Positions 8,008-14,948 of a stretch of DNA of 18,232 bases are shown here, piece by piece; within the stretch, counting starts at the first letter, position 1, and the number at the start of each line of letters is the position of its first letter. Position numbers and translations under genes: made by a program. This DNA comes from JBOHWJ01 sp050736615 (lineage in GTDB: Bacteria > Desulfobacterota > Binatia > Binatales > Binataceae): assembly GCA_050736615.1 (NCBI GenBank), contig JBOHWL010000184.1:1-18232 (forward strand), given 5' to 3'. The notes under the pieces were generated by a model that ran no database searches, had not been told where the DNA came from, and saw only the letters and a list, made by a program, of their open reading frames with translations.

Positions 8008-8117
8008 TTTAATCCGCGCCGCCGTGCGGCAATGGGCCGTGTCGGCGAATATGGCTGATGACGTCAGCGAACGGTTCAACGCGTCAGGTAAATAAAAAAT
8101 TCTGGGGGACGGAGCAC

Positions 8118-8936
8118 ATGCCGATTTCAGTACGGAAGTTGAGCCCGGTGATTGGCGCCGAAGTCGAAGACCTCGACCTCTCGCTTCCGCTGAGTGACGA
8201 GCGGCTCGGCGAGATTCATGAGATGCTGTTAGAGAACCTGGTGCTTTTCTTCCGCAATCAGCATCTGAAGCCGGACCAGCACAAGGCCTTCGGCCGGTGT
8301 TTCGGCCCTCTGCATATCCATCCTGCCCCGCTGGGCGTCCTTGAGGGCCATCGCGAGATCGTGATCATCAAGGCGGACGAAAACTCCAGCCATATCGCCG
8401 GCGAGGAGTGGCACTCCGACGTTTCGTGCGACGCGGAGCCGCCGCTCGGCTCCGTCCTCTACCTCAAGGAGGCGCCGCCCGCCGGTGGCGATACCCTGTT
8501 CGCCAGCATGTATGCCGCCCATGACGCGCTGTCGGATTCGATGCGCCGCTTTCTCGGCGGCCTGACCGCGATTCACGACGGCTCGCGCAACTACCAAGGA
8601 CGCAGACTGGATCCCAGGCGTCCGGGCGAATTCCCGCGCGCCGAGCATCCGGTGATCCGGACCCATCCAGAGACCGGTCGTAAGGCGCTATTCGTCAATC
8701 GCCTGTTCACGACACGCTTGGTTCAGCTCACCGAGCGCGAGAGCGATGTGATTCTTCAGATGCTCTTCCGGCACGTCGAGAATCCCGCATTTCAGTGCCG
8801 CTTCCGCTGGGAGCCCGATTCGGTCGCATTCTGGGATAATCGATGCACGCAGCATATGGCGTTGTGGGACTACTACCCGCATCGTCGTTATGGCCATCGG
8901 GTGACGATCGCAGGAGACAAGCCCTTCTGTTCGTGA
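8118..8936 (+). CDS. TauD/TfdA-family Fe(II)/2-oxoglutarate dioxygenase
   Basis: A 272-residue cytoplasmic dioxygenase. The iron triad is H99-x-D101 in EEWHSDVS and H246 in CTQHMALWDY, with R261 in HRVTIAGD binding 2-oxoglutarate and the family's GGDTLFAS at 123-130. The N-terminus (V-x-K-L-S-P-V-I-GAEVEDLDLS) is typical of TauD/TfdA members. ATG 8118 follows GGAG and a G-rich stretch and is preferred over the upstream in-frame ATG at 8058, which adds 20 unconserved residues. These enzymes hydroxylate sulfonates, phenoxyacids, sulfate esters or similar compounds. No transporter or pathway gene lies nearby to name the substrate. It stands alone, 110 nt after the PLD-like gene. Confidence 0.9.
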   Translation: MPISVRKLSPVIGAEVEDLDLSLPLSDERLGEIHEMLLENLVLFFRNQHLKPDQHKAFGRCFGPLHIHPAPLGVLEGHREIVIIKADENSSHIAGEEWHSDVSCDAEPPLGSVLYLKEAPPAGGDTLFASMYAAHDALSDSMRRFLGGLTAIHDGSRNYQGRRLDPRRPGEFPRAEHPVIRTHPETGRKALFVNRLFTTRLVQLTERESDVILQMLFRHVENPAFQCRFRWEPDSVAFWDNRCTQHMALWDYYPHRRYGHRVTIAGDKPFCS

Positions 8937-9511
8937 TGCGTCTATCTCGCGAGCATTTCGGCTTTTTCCAGGATTGGGTTAAGGCGATGGCTTGCCAGTC
9001 CGCGCTCAATGGAAGACCGTGAGCCGGTCGACGATACCGTCGGTATCACTGGACAAATGGTTATGGTGCGATGCGGCGTGCTTCCGATTACGCACCGGAT
9101 CAACCGTTCGCGAAGGCGAGTTCCCCTCGGTATGCAACCTGACCGCGGTGAAACGCACCGGATGCATAGATCTGATTTTTGGAACTTCCGAGGAAGGCGA
9201 TCTACTGGAACAACCCAGGAGATATGACCCTTCTTCTCGAGACCGGTACGTGTATTTCGACGGTTGCGGCGACCTCGATGCTCGCGGGAAAGGCGCTCGT
9301 GCGTGTAGTACGGTACGCGAATTGACGATCAATGATCCTGCTTCGGGATCCGGCACAAACCGTGACTTGCCCAGGGCTATTCTCATGACGATTATGGGCT
9401 GGCTGCCGCGTATAGTTGACGCCGTCTCTGTGTGACTTGGCATGAGGCGCCGACCTTGCCAAAGTCAGCATGCAGAAGAAAACCATTGACTGCAAAAAGG
9501 TGACAGGCCTT
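8937..9511. other. 575-nt intergenic region without a convincing gene
   Basis: Open frames exist here on both strands (8992-9435 plus, 9006-9443 minus), but neither has a good start or recognisable composition. The plus frame contains LDKWLWC at roughly 9052-9072, identical to the start of many S4 RNA-binding domains, but the downstream sequence does not continue as S4. A decayed S4 gene is possible. GTGACTTG occurs at 9362-9369 and again at 9432-9439, where it forms part of an inverted repeat before the next gene. Confidence 0.4.
9433..9467. promoter_or_regulatory. Inverted repeat upstream of the DUF1566 gene
   Basis: TGACTTGGCA (9433-9442) and TGCCAAAGTCA (9457-9467) are inverted copies with one extra A, separated by 14 nt that contain GGCGCC. 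The site ends 44 nt before the ATG at 9512. A further half-site, GTGACTTG, lies at 9362-9369. This could be an operator or a 5'-leader hairpin; no matching regulator is encoded in the window. Confidence 0.35.
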
Positions 9512-10369
9512 ATGAGAAAAAGCGGTCTGGCGCTTATTGCGTTGTGCGGCACGTTGCTGTGGGCGGGTGCTGTATATGCCCAATCCGCCGAGGGTTCGGC
9601 GGGGGCTCAATATGACCAATCGGCCGCAGGTTCAAGGGAGGGTCTGTTGGGCCGATTTGCCAAGGGTTGCCGGCCATTTTTCAAACGTCAGAGGTTTCCG
9701 GCCACCGGGCAGACGACCTCCTACGCGGCGGGCGATGACGGTGCCATCAGGGCCGGGGCACCGCTCAGATACCGGGACAACGGCGACGGCACGATCACCG
9801 ACCGGAACACCGGACTCATGTGGGAGAAAAAGGATCAGTCCGGCGGGCCTCACGACTGGAACAACACCTACCCGTGGGCCCGGACGTGTTCGAACAGTTC
9901 CACCACCTTGTGCGGCACCGACGCGGATTGCTCGAGCGGTGGGACGTGCAATGTCTCAGGCGGCCAGATGACGATCTTCCAGTGGGTCGCCCAGCTCAAC
10001 ACCCCTCCATGCTTCGCCCACCACTGCGACTGGCGGATCCCCAATGTCAAGGAACTGCAGAGCATCGTGGACTACGAGACCTACCTCCCGCCGGTGGATG
10101 CGGCGTTCAGCAACAACTGCACATTAGGCTGTACGGTGAATGGCGCCAACAATACTAGGGGGTGCAGTTGCACGCAGTCCGCCGGCCCATCGAAAGGCTA
10201 TTACTGGTCGAGTTCGACCTACGCACCCAGTCCGATCGTCTCCCCTCCCGGTTCGATGCTCGCGTGGGGCGTGCTCTTCGGCGACGGCGACGTGCTCAGC
10301 GCCGGTAAGACCGACCACGACTACGTACGCGCGGTGCGTTGTGGCTTTGTGAGGTCGCACATCCGCTGA
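9512..10369 (+). CDS. Exported cysteine-rich DUF1566 (Lcl C-terminal-type) protein
   Basis: A 285-residue protein with a clear signal peptide (MRKS, hydrophobic core, cleavage after AVYA at residue 23). The DUF1566 fold follows: YRDNGDGTITDRNTGLMW at 87-104, WRIPNVKEL at 174-182, YYWSSSTY at 230-237 and a closing YVRAVRC. Two insertions are rich in cysteine: C126, C134, C140 and C146, and four more at 203-220. They suggest disulfide-stabilised loops outside the cytoplasm. The upstream in-frame ATG at 9470 would put 14 residues before the signal peptide, so ATG 9512, preceded by AAGGTGA, is used. DUF1566 domains occur in secreted or surface proteins, often with carbohydrate-binding or adhesive roles. 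The exact job here is unknown. Confidence 0.85.
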   Translation: MRKSGLALIALCGTLLWAGAVYAQSAEGSAGAQYDQSAAGSREGLLGRFAKGCRPFFKRQRFPATGQTTSYAAGDDGAIRAGAPLRYRDNGDGTITDRNTGLMWEKKDQSGGPHDWNNTYPWARTCSNSSTTLCGTDADCSSGGTCNVSGGQMTIFQWVAQLNTPPCFAHHCDWRIPNVKELQSIVDYETYLPPVDAAFSNNCTLGCTVNGANNTRGCSCTQSAGPSKGYYWSSSTYAPSPIVSPPGSMLAWGVLFGDGDVLSAGKTDHDYVRAVRCGFVRSHIR

Positions 10370-10376
10370 TTTTTTT
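10331..10376 (+). terminator. Possible intrinsic terminator at the DUF1566 gene end
   Basis: GCGGTGCG (10331-10338) can pair with CGCA (10356-10359) and CCGC (10363-10366) around a 3-nt bulge, with a 17-nt loop, and is followed by seven Ts at 10370-10376. The stem overlaps the last codons of the gene. The bulge and large loop make it weak, but the T-run fits termination. Confidence 0.35.
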
Positions 10377-10547
10377 ATTGACCATTTGAGGGGATTTGAG
10401 CGCGCAGCCCTCACTCTGGGTTTATGATCGAAAAATCACAGATCAGCCAGACCAGAGTTCCGCGCGGCTACGCCCGCTCCTCGTTCATTTTAGGCGGCCT
10501 TTCCGGCCTCGCGCATCTTCCAGCGTGTGGCAAAGTATTGTCATGGA
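10377..10547. other. Short spacer with no recognisable gene
   Basis: The minus-strand frame across 10485-10540 reads QYFATRWKMREAGKAA before a stop. This may be debris of another gene downstream of the nucleotidyltransferase remnant, but I recognise no family. Nothing else supportable is seen. Confidence 0.3.
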
Positions 10548-10762
10548 CTACGCGGTTACTGTCACCGACCGTCGCGTGGGCGGTGCATCGTCATCGACGA
10601 CCAGCAGCGGATCATAATCGTTGTCAGGCCCATAATCGCCACGAGCCTTCGAGCCAAACAGTATACGCGTTCCGGCTCATAGGCCCGAACCAGGCGCGTG
10701 ACGATCTCCTGCAAATCCGAGTCTGCGCCCAGTACTCCCTTTTGAATCCGTTTGAGGTTCAT
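10548..10762 (-). pseudogene. Minimal nucleotidyltransferase (MNT-type) remnant, frameshifted
   Basis: From ATG 10762 the frame gives an N-terminal helix (LQEIVTRLVRAYEPERVY). After about one missing base near 10660 the adjacent frame continues with LFGSKARGDYGPDNDYDPLLVV, the GSxxRG...D-x-D nucleotidyltransferase signature of small MNT proteins. That frame ends at a TAG at 10548-10550, giving about 71 residues against a usual 100-115. The gene therefore has a frameshift and a lost C-terminus. MNT proteins usually act as antitoxins paired with HEPN toxins by adenylylating them, and no HEPN gene is visible. Its start overlaps the predicted vapBC promoter on the other strand. Confidence 0.75.
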
Positions 10763-10779
10763 CGCGCTTTCTGTATAAT
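10752..10779 (+). promoter_or_regulatory. Predicted sigma70-type promoter of the vapBC pair
   Basis: TTGAGG (10752-10757) and a perfect TATAAT (10774-10779) are separated by 16 bp. Transcription would start near 10786, about 12 nt before the vapB ATG. This implies an almost leaderless mRNA, consistent with the lack of a ribosome binding site. Confidence 0.5.
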
Positions 10780-10797
10780 CTTACTCAGTGTCTTACC

Positions 10798-11052
10798 ATG
10801 AGTGAAACAACCAGGCTGTCAACCAAGGGACAGGTTGTGCTCCCAAAATCGCTGCGGGCCTCGCGGCGATGGAGGCCGGGCACGGAATTTATCGTACAGG
10901 AATGCGAAGAGGGCATCCTGCTAAAGCCAAAGAGCGGCGCACGCGGCGGGGGTTGGGATGCTTTGATCGGCTGCGTATCGTATCGCGGCTCGCGCAAAAC
11001 GATCGAGGAGATGGATCAGGCGATTGAAGCGGCATTTAAAGCGCGAGAATGA
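10798..11052 (+). CDS. vapB: AbrB/MazE-fold antitoxin
   Basis: An 84-residue protein starting with the swapped-hairpin AbrB/MazE DNA-binding domain (TRLSTKGQVVLPKSLR, then PGTEFIV and GILLKP), followed by a C-terminal helix (SRKTIEEMDQAIEAAF) that would bind and block the toxin. Its stop overlaps the toxin's start (ATGA at 11049-11052), the usual toxin-antitoxin coupling. A perfect TATAAT lies just upstream, and there is no obvious Shine-Dalgarno. Such antitoxins repress their own promoter, often together with the toxin. Confidence 0.88.
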   Translation: MSETTRLSTKGQVVLPKSLRASRRWRPGTEFIVQECEEGILLKPKSGARGGGWDALIGCVSYRGSRKTIEEMDQAIEAAFKARE

Positions 11053-11441
11053 CGGCGGTCGATACCAATGTGCTCGTTCGCATTATTACGAGCGATGATA
11101 AAGCTCAGGCCGCCCGCGCGGCGGCTTTTCTTCGCGAGCAGGACAACGCCTTCATCGCGAAAACGGTCCTGCTTGAACTCGAATGGGTGCTCCGCGGCGC
11201 CTATCGGATTGGACGTGGAGAAATCGCCTCAGCATTGCGCGGAGTAGTCGAGGTAGGGAACACCGAGATCGAAGACGAGACGGCCGTCTTACAGGCGCTG
11301 CGATGGTTTGAAACGGGTATGGACTTCGCGGACGCGCTTCACCTCGCTTCCGTCGGTCGAGGAAATGCGTTTGCCACGTTTAATGGCAGGCTTAGGCGAA
11401 GAGCGCGGCGGTTGAAGATTGAAAATGTTGTTCCTCTTTGA
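11049..11441 (+). CDS. vapC: PIN-domain ribonuclease toxin
   Basis: A 130-residue PIN-domain protein. VDTNVLVR supplies D5, LLELEWVL supplies E43 and DFADALHLA supplies D95, the acidic Mg2+-binding residues of VapC RNases, which cleave tRNA or rRNA when free of antitoxin. The fourth acidic position, usually the Asp of TFD, is Asn here (TFNGRL, N112). This could weaken activity, though the fourth residue is the least conserved. The length is normal and the frame intact. It overlaps vapB by 4 nt. Its 3' end lies 10 nt from the convergent end of the DUF499 ATPase gene. Confidence 0.9.
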   Translation: MTAVDTNVLVRIITSDDKAQAARAAAFLREQDNAFIAKTVLLELEWVLRGAYRIGRGEIASALRGVVEVGNTEIEDETAVLQALRWFETGMDFADALHLASVGRGNAFATFNGRLRRRARRLKIENVVPL

Positions 11442-11451
11442 AAGGAGCGTG

Positions 11452-14223
11452 CTATTTCAGTTTGATCTCGATGCGGTCCGCGAGGGCCAAATCGGCCAGG
11501 GCCTGCTGTAGCTCTCGTACCAAATGCTCCGCTTCGGCCGCGTCGATTTCCAACGAGAACGCCACTCCCAGGTTTGGTTGGGTGGCCGATCTTAATTTTG
11601 GGATCAGGCGAATTCCAACCTTGTTCCACGATTCCGGCGGAATTGAGCCACTCATCATGAGTGTGCGCGTCTGTGGTTGGACGCCATCCTCGCGTTCGTC
11701 ATTTCGAGTTTCGATTTCAGCCGCGGGCTGATTGGAGCCGGATGCTTCTGACGGCAGCGCAACGCCGTCTGCCGTTTCGACACCGCCACGCAGGGCTTTG
11801 GCGCGATCCCGTCTGAGGAGAAAAACATCGGCGTCGAATGATACTTCGTCGGGCGACAAAGGCTCACCAAACCAGACCCGAATGAAGCCACCGCCGGGCT
11901 GACCCCCAGACGCCAAGCCAAAATCACCGTTCTTGACAAATTCGGGAATTTTGCGCTTGAGATATTCGTCGGGATTAATGACACGTTCGAGGGAACCGTC
12001 AAGCAGCGCCTGCCGCAAACTCTTGAGCGGCCACGCGCCAGTTTCCTTGAAGGCTTCCGGCCAGCGCCGTTCCAGATAACCCGCCCCTGGCGATTCGTTC
12101 AGCATCGCGTTCGATTTGAGCGCGGCGATTACCCGCTCGCACAACGACTTCGAGCCGCTTGAATGTCCGGCGCCGAGGTCGATCTCGCCCAAGCCATCGG
12201 CGGCTTTCGGATCGGCGAAGGCGATGAAGCGGTAGCTCGCCCAGACTTCATCACGTGCGTCTTCATCGGCGGCCTTCACTTTATGGTTTACATCGCGCAG
12301 CTCGGAAGCCTCGAATTCGCCGCCGATCGCGCCGTCGCTGATTTCTTTATGCACCCGCTGCCAGGCGAGCAATTCTTCGACGCGGTCGCGAAGTTCACGC
12401 CCGGGCTTGCGGATGCACCAGATCAACGACGCCGGATAAAGCCGCGATGACTTGCCACGCACCTTGGTCCATTCGGCGAGTTTGCCGCGAAGGCGGCCAT
12501 CCGCGTCCCAGGGCTCGTCTGGATCGACGAGTACAAGGTTGAGCAGCGGTTTGTCTTCCACATCCGTGCTGTCTTTGGGAAATGGCGGTCTTTGCACGTC
12601 GAGTGCGGCGCCAAGCCTGAATTGCCCCTCGACCAGTCCCTTCTCCGCCTTCTTGATTTCGGCATCGTCAAGAGATGCGCGCCGATCGTGAACAACTTTT
12701 TCCAGTTTCGGTTTGAGCCCGAATCTATAACCGTCCGTTCCGCTTTTGCGGATATAAAACGCCTTGGCCGCCAGCGCGCGGGCGGCGTTATCGATTGAGG
12801 TGGTATCGATCTCCGGGCCGCCTAATGCGAAGCGAAGCTCGGGTTCATGCGCCATCTGGTCGCTTTGCCCGCCGGAGGACTCGAAAAGAATCGCGGCGCC
12901 GACGCGGCGATGGATGCCCCTGAGCGGGCATCTGGTATCGGCGTCGAGCGCCGCGGCCTTGTTGTTCGACCCGACCAGGTCGCCCTCGATCGCGTGCACG
13001 AGATTCGGTTCGCCAAGCTGCCCCAAGACCACCGATCGAAAGTCGCGAACCTCAAGCGGCGCCGATCCCAGCGTTATCAACGCCTCCCGGCGCGCCGCCC
13101 GGTGCTCATTAGTGAACGCGATCGAAATCCATTGCGCCAGCATCGCCAGCGTTCCGCGGGTTTTCTGATACTGCGCGAGCGTGCTCCATTTGCGCTGAAA
13201 TACCGTCAGCGTGGCGGGATGAAACGGATAGCACGCCTCGAAGCGGCCGCGTAGAAAATCGCGGGCTTTCGCTTCAGTTACGGCACTATCGACGGCCGTC
13301 CATTCCGGCGGCAATTCGGCGCGATGCTCGAAGCACCAGTTCGCGTACGCTAACGCCGCGGCTTTAGAGATTGATTCCTTGCCGAAATCGTCAAACAGCC
13401 TGCGCCGCACGACTTCGCCGATCTCCGCTTCGTCGTTCACCAGCAGGTCTTTGGCGACACGCTTAACGACCTTGGTGATGCGCTCCTGCCAGTCGCGGTC
13501 CCACTCCGTCATTTCGACCTGACTGCGCGGCAGGCTCACCACGCACGCGCTACCGCGCGCACCGGTCATCGCAACCGTGAGATTCTGGATAAAGGCGTAA
13601 AAGCTCTCAGCGCCGGCGCGATGCCGGTTCAGATAGTTCAGGACTTCGTCAAATAAAATCAGAACTGAGCCGCCGGCCTGGTCGATCACCCGGCCAAGCG
13701 TTTCCGTCCCCGGCGGCGTAATCTTTGCGGCCGATCCCAGCGTGGCAACGCCTTCATCGCCAGCGAGCTGACGGGCCACGTCGATCCACGGCGTTTCGCG
13801 CCTGTCACCGGGGTCCCAGGCATTGCCGACGAAGACCGCGACGCGCGATTGCGGCAGCCGGTTGATTTCAACCGCGCGCAACAGGTCCGTCTGGATCGAC
13901 GGGTCCAAGGAGGCCGCATTCCTGACCGCATGATAAAGCGCGGCCAGCGTATGCGTCTTGCCGCCGCCGAACTGGGTTATCAGCGTGAGCACCGGCGTGG
14001 CGTTGATGGTCTCGCCGCCCAGCCGCCGCAGCACCATCGCCATGTGCTCGCGCAGCGCGCCAGTAAAGCAGGTGCGCGCAAAGAACTTGGTCGGATTCGC
14101 ATAGTCGTCCGGCGCTGTGCCCGCGACAACTTGCTCCAATGCGATGGCAAATTCGTCGGGATTGAACGAGCGTCCCTCGCGCACTTCGGGACGCGGCTGA
14201 ACGACTTTGTACCAGGGCTCCAT
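11452..14223 (-). CDS. DUF499-family ATPase of a methyltransferase-linked defence locus
   Basis: A 923-residue P-loop protein. Residues 80-95 hold the Walker A variant QFGGGKTHT, characteristic of DUF499 proteins, and 187-194 hold Walker B VLILFDEV. VAVFVGNAWDP and the SLPRSQVEMTEWD segment follow. A low-complexity linker (about 810-845) precedes a C-terminal domain beginning SGSIPPESWNKVGIRLIPKL, also typical of the family. ATG 14223 is chosen because MEPWYKVVQPRPEV matches the family start; the frame extends to 14292 only through the preceding toxin remnant. The start is 19 nt after that remnant's stop. DUF499 ATPases are known to sit beside DUF1156 methyltransferases, as here. The mechanism is not established; an energy-dependent role in DNA recognition or restriction control is inferred. 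The gene looks complete. Confidence 0.88.
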   Translation of the reverse strand: MEPWYKVVQPRPEVREGRSFNPDEFAIALEQVVAGTAPDDYANPTKFFARTCFTGALREHMAMVLRRLGGETINATPVLTLITQFGGGKTHTLAALYHAVRNAASLDPSIQTDLLRAVEINRLPQSRVAVFVGNAWDPGDRRETPWIDVARQLAGDEGVATLGSAAKITPPGTETLGRVIDQAGGSVLILFDEVLNYLNRHRAGAESFYAFIQNLTVAMTGARGSACVVSLPRSQVEMTEWDRDWQERITKVVKRVAKDLLVNDEAEIGEVVRRRLFDDFGKESISKAAALAYANWCFEHRAELPPEWTAVDSAVTEAKARDFLRGRFEACYPFHPATLTVFQRKWSTLAQYQKTRGTLAMLAQWISIAFTNEHRAARREALITLGSAPLEVRDFRSVVLGQLGEPNLVHAIEGDLVGSNNKAAALDADTRCPLRGIHRRVGAAILFESSGGQSDQMAHEPELRFALGGPEIDTTSIDNAARALAAKAFYIRKSGTDGYRFGLKPKLEKVVHDRRASLDDAEIKKAEKGLVEGQFRLGAALDVQRPPFPKDSTDVEDKPLLNLVLVDPDEPWDADGRLRGKLAEWTKVRGKSSRLYPASLIWCIRKPGRELRDRVEELLAWQRVHKEISDGAIGGEFEASELRDVNHKVKAADEDARDEVWASYRFIAFADPKAADGLGEIDLGAGHSSGSKSLCERVIAALKSNAMLNESPGAGYLERRWPEAFKETGAWPLKSLRQALLDGSLERVINPDEYLKRKIPEFVKNGDFGLASGGQPGGGFIRVWFGEPLSPDEVSFDADVFLLRRDRAKALRGGVETADGVALPSEASGSNQPAAEIETRNDEREDGVQPQTRTLMMSGSIPPESWNKVGIRLIPKLRSATQPNLGVAFSLEIDAAEAEHLVRELQQALADLALADRIEIKLK

Positions 14224-14242
14224 CAAATTCCGCGTCGATGAC

Positions 14243-14615
14243 CTATCGCCGCGCATCCTCCTGATAAACGCGGACGCGGCCGAGTTCCACAATCCACAGT
14301 TTGCCGTCGAGTTCTTCTCGGGCCATTGCAGCGATCAGTGTTTGGCAAAGCTCTTCCAGCTCGTGCAGCGAAGCTGAGTCTCCGCGGGCGCAAGACTGCA
14401 ATTCCACGATAGTCCGACGGTTTGAACAGCAACGGATTGCTGAAATCCAGATCGAGAGTGACCAGCGCCCTGGATGCGTCGCGACATCGGCCGATCACCT
14501 CGTCATCGCTCGCGCCGCGGAGGCTCTGCGCAACCACCGTTGATGTATCGTATCCAGCCGGCTCAAATAACTGAGCGCAATTCTTGCCAAGATTTTCGTC
14601 CAGTTTGAGCTTCAA
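14243..14615 (-). pseudogene. DUF5615 PIN-like toxin, frameshifted
   Basis: From a TTG at 14615, overlapping the antitoxin's TGA in a TTGA junction, the frame reads KLKLDENLGKN, then SLRGASDDEV and LVTLDLDFSNP, the acidic signature of DUF5615 (Mut7-C/PIN-like) toxins. Sense continues to VLRP. At 14382-14390, in the run CGCCCGCGG, it jumps frame: the other frame continues naturally as SLHELEELCQTLIAAMA and then LWIVELGRVRVY, to TAG 14243-14245. One extra base (or two missing) would explain it. As written, translation runs on in the wrong frame. The fold needs the C-terminal strand, so activity is doubtful unless the shift is a sequencing error. Confidence 0.8.
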
Positions 14616-14860
14616 GGCTTGGCTTCGATGGGAATTTCGACGAATCGTTCGCGCGCCATTTCGGCGCCGTAAGCGATGCACGCCATCACGTCCGCCTCCT
14701 CAATCTCCGGATAGTTCTTCAGGATCTCCGCAACCGTCGCGCCGTTCGCAAGGAGATCGAGGATCAGCGAAACCCAGAGACGGTGTCCACGGATGCACGG
14801 CTTGCCGAAGCAAACCTTTGGATCGATTGCGATCCGCTTCAGCAGTTCTTCGTTCGTCAT
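14612..14860 (-). CDS. DUF433 antitoxin
   Basis: An intact 82-residue DUF433 protein. IAIDPKVCFGKPCIRGHRL is the family hallmark (ID..v..GkP.irGtR), followed by a winged-helix region (VSLILDLLANGATVAEILKNYPEIEEADVMACIAYG). These proteins are antitoxins to DUF5615-type toxins and probably bind DNA. ATG 14860 is preceded by AGGAAA at good spacing. It sits 88 nt downstream of the methyltransferase stop and overlaps the toxin start by 4 nt. All flanking genes run on the same strand, so the pair is embedded in the defence operon. Confidence 0.9.
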   Translation of the reverse strand: MTNEELLKRIAIDPKVCFGKPCIRGHRLWVSLILDLLANGATVAEILKNYPEIEEADVMACIAYGAEMARERFVEIPIEAKP

Positions 14861-14948
14861 GGCTTTCCTACTACAGTCGGACTCTAATTTCGCTCAGAGC
14901 TCACTCATTCTATCCACGAGGATGTTGTTGATCTCTACGTCTGTGCGC

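Noticed and set aside
8018..8030. Short GC hairpin after the PLD-like gene as a terminator
   Set aside because: The stem is only 5 bp with a 3-nt loop and no T-run follows.
9006..9443. Minus-strand 145-codon open frame in the gap before the DUF1566 gene
   Set aside because: No ribosome binding site, no recognisable motif, and low-complexity Ser/Arg-rich composition typical of a chance frame.
14224..14292. Upstream extension of the DUF499 ATPase to a TTG at 14292
   Set aside because: The added 23 residues overlap the coding region of the toxin remnant and are unlike the family N-terminus, which starts at ATG 14223.
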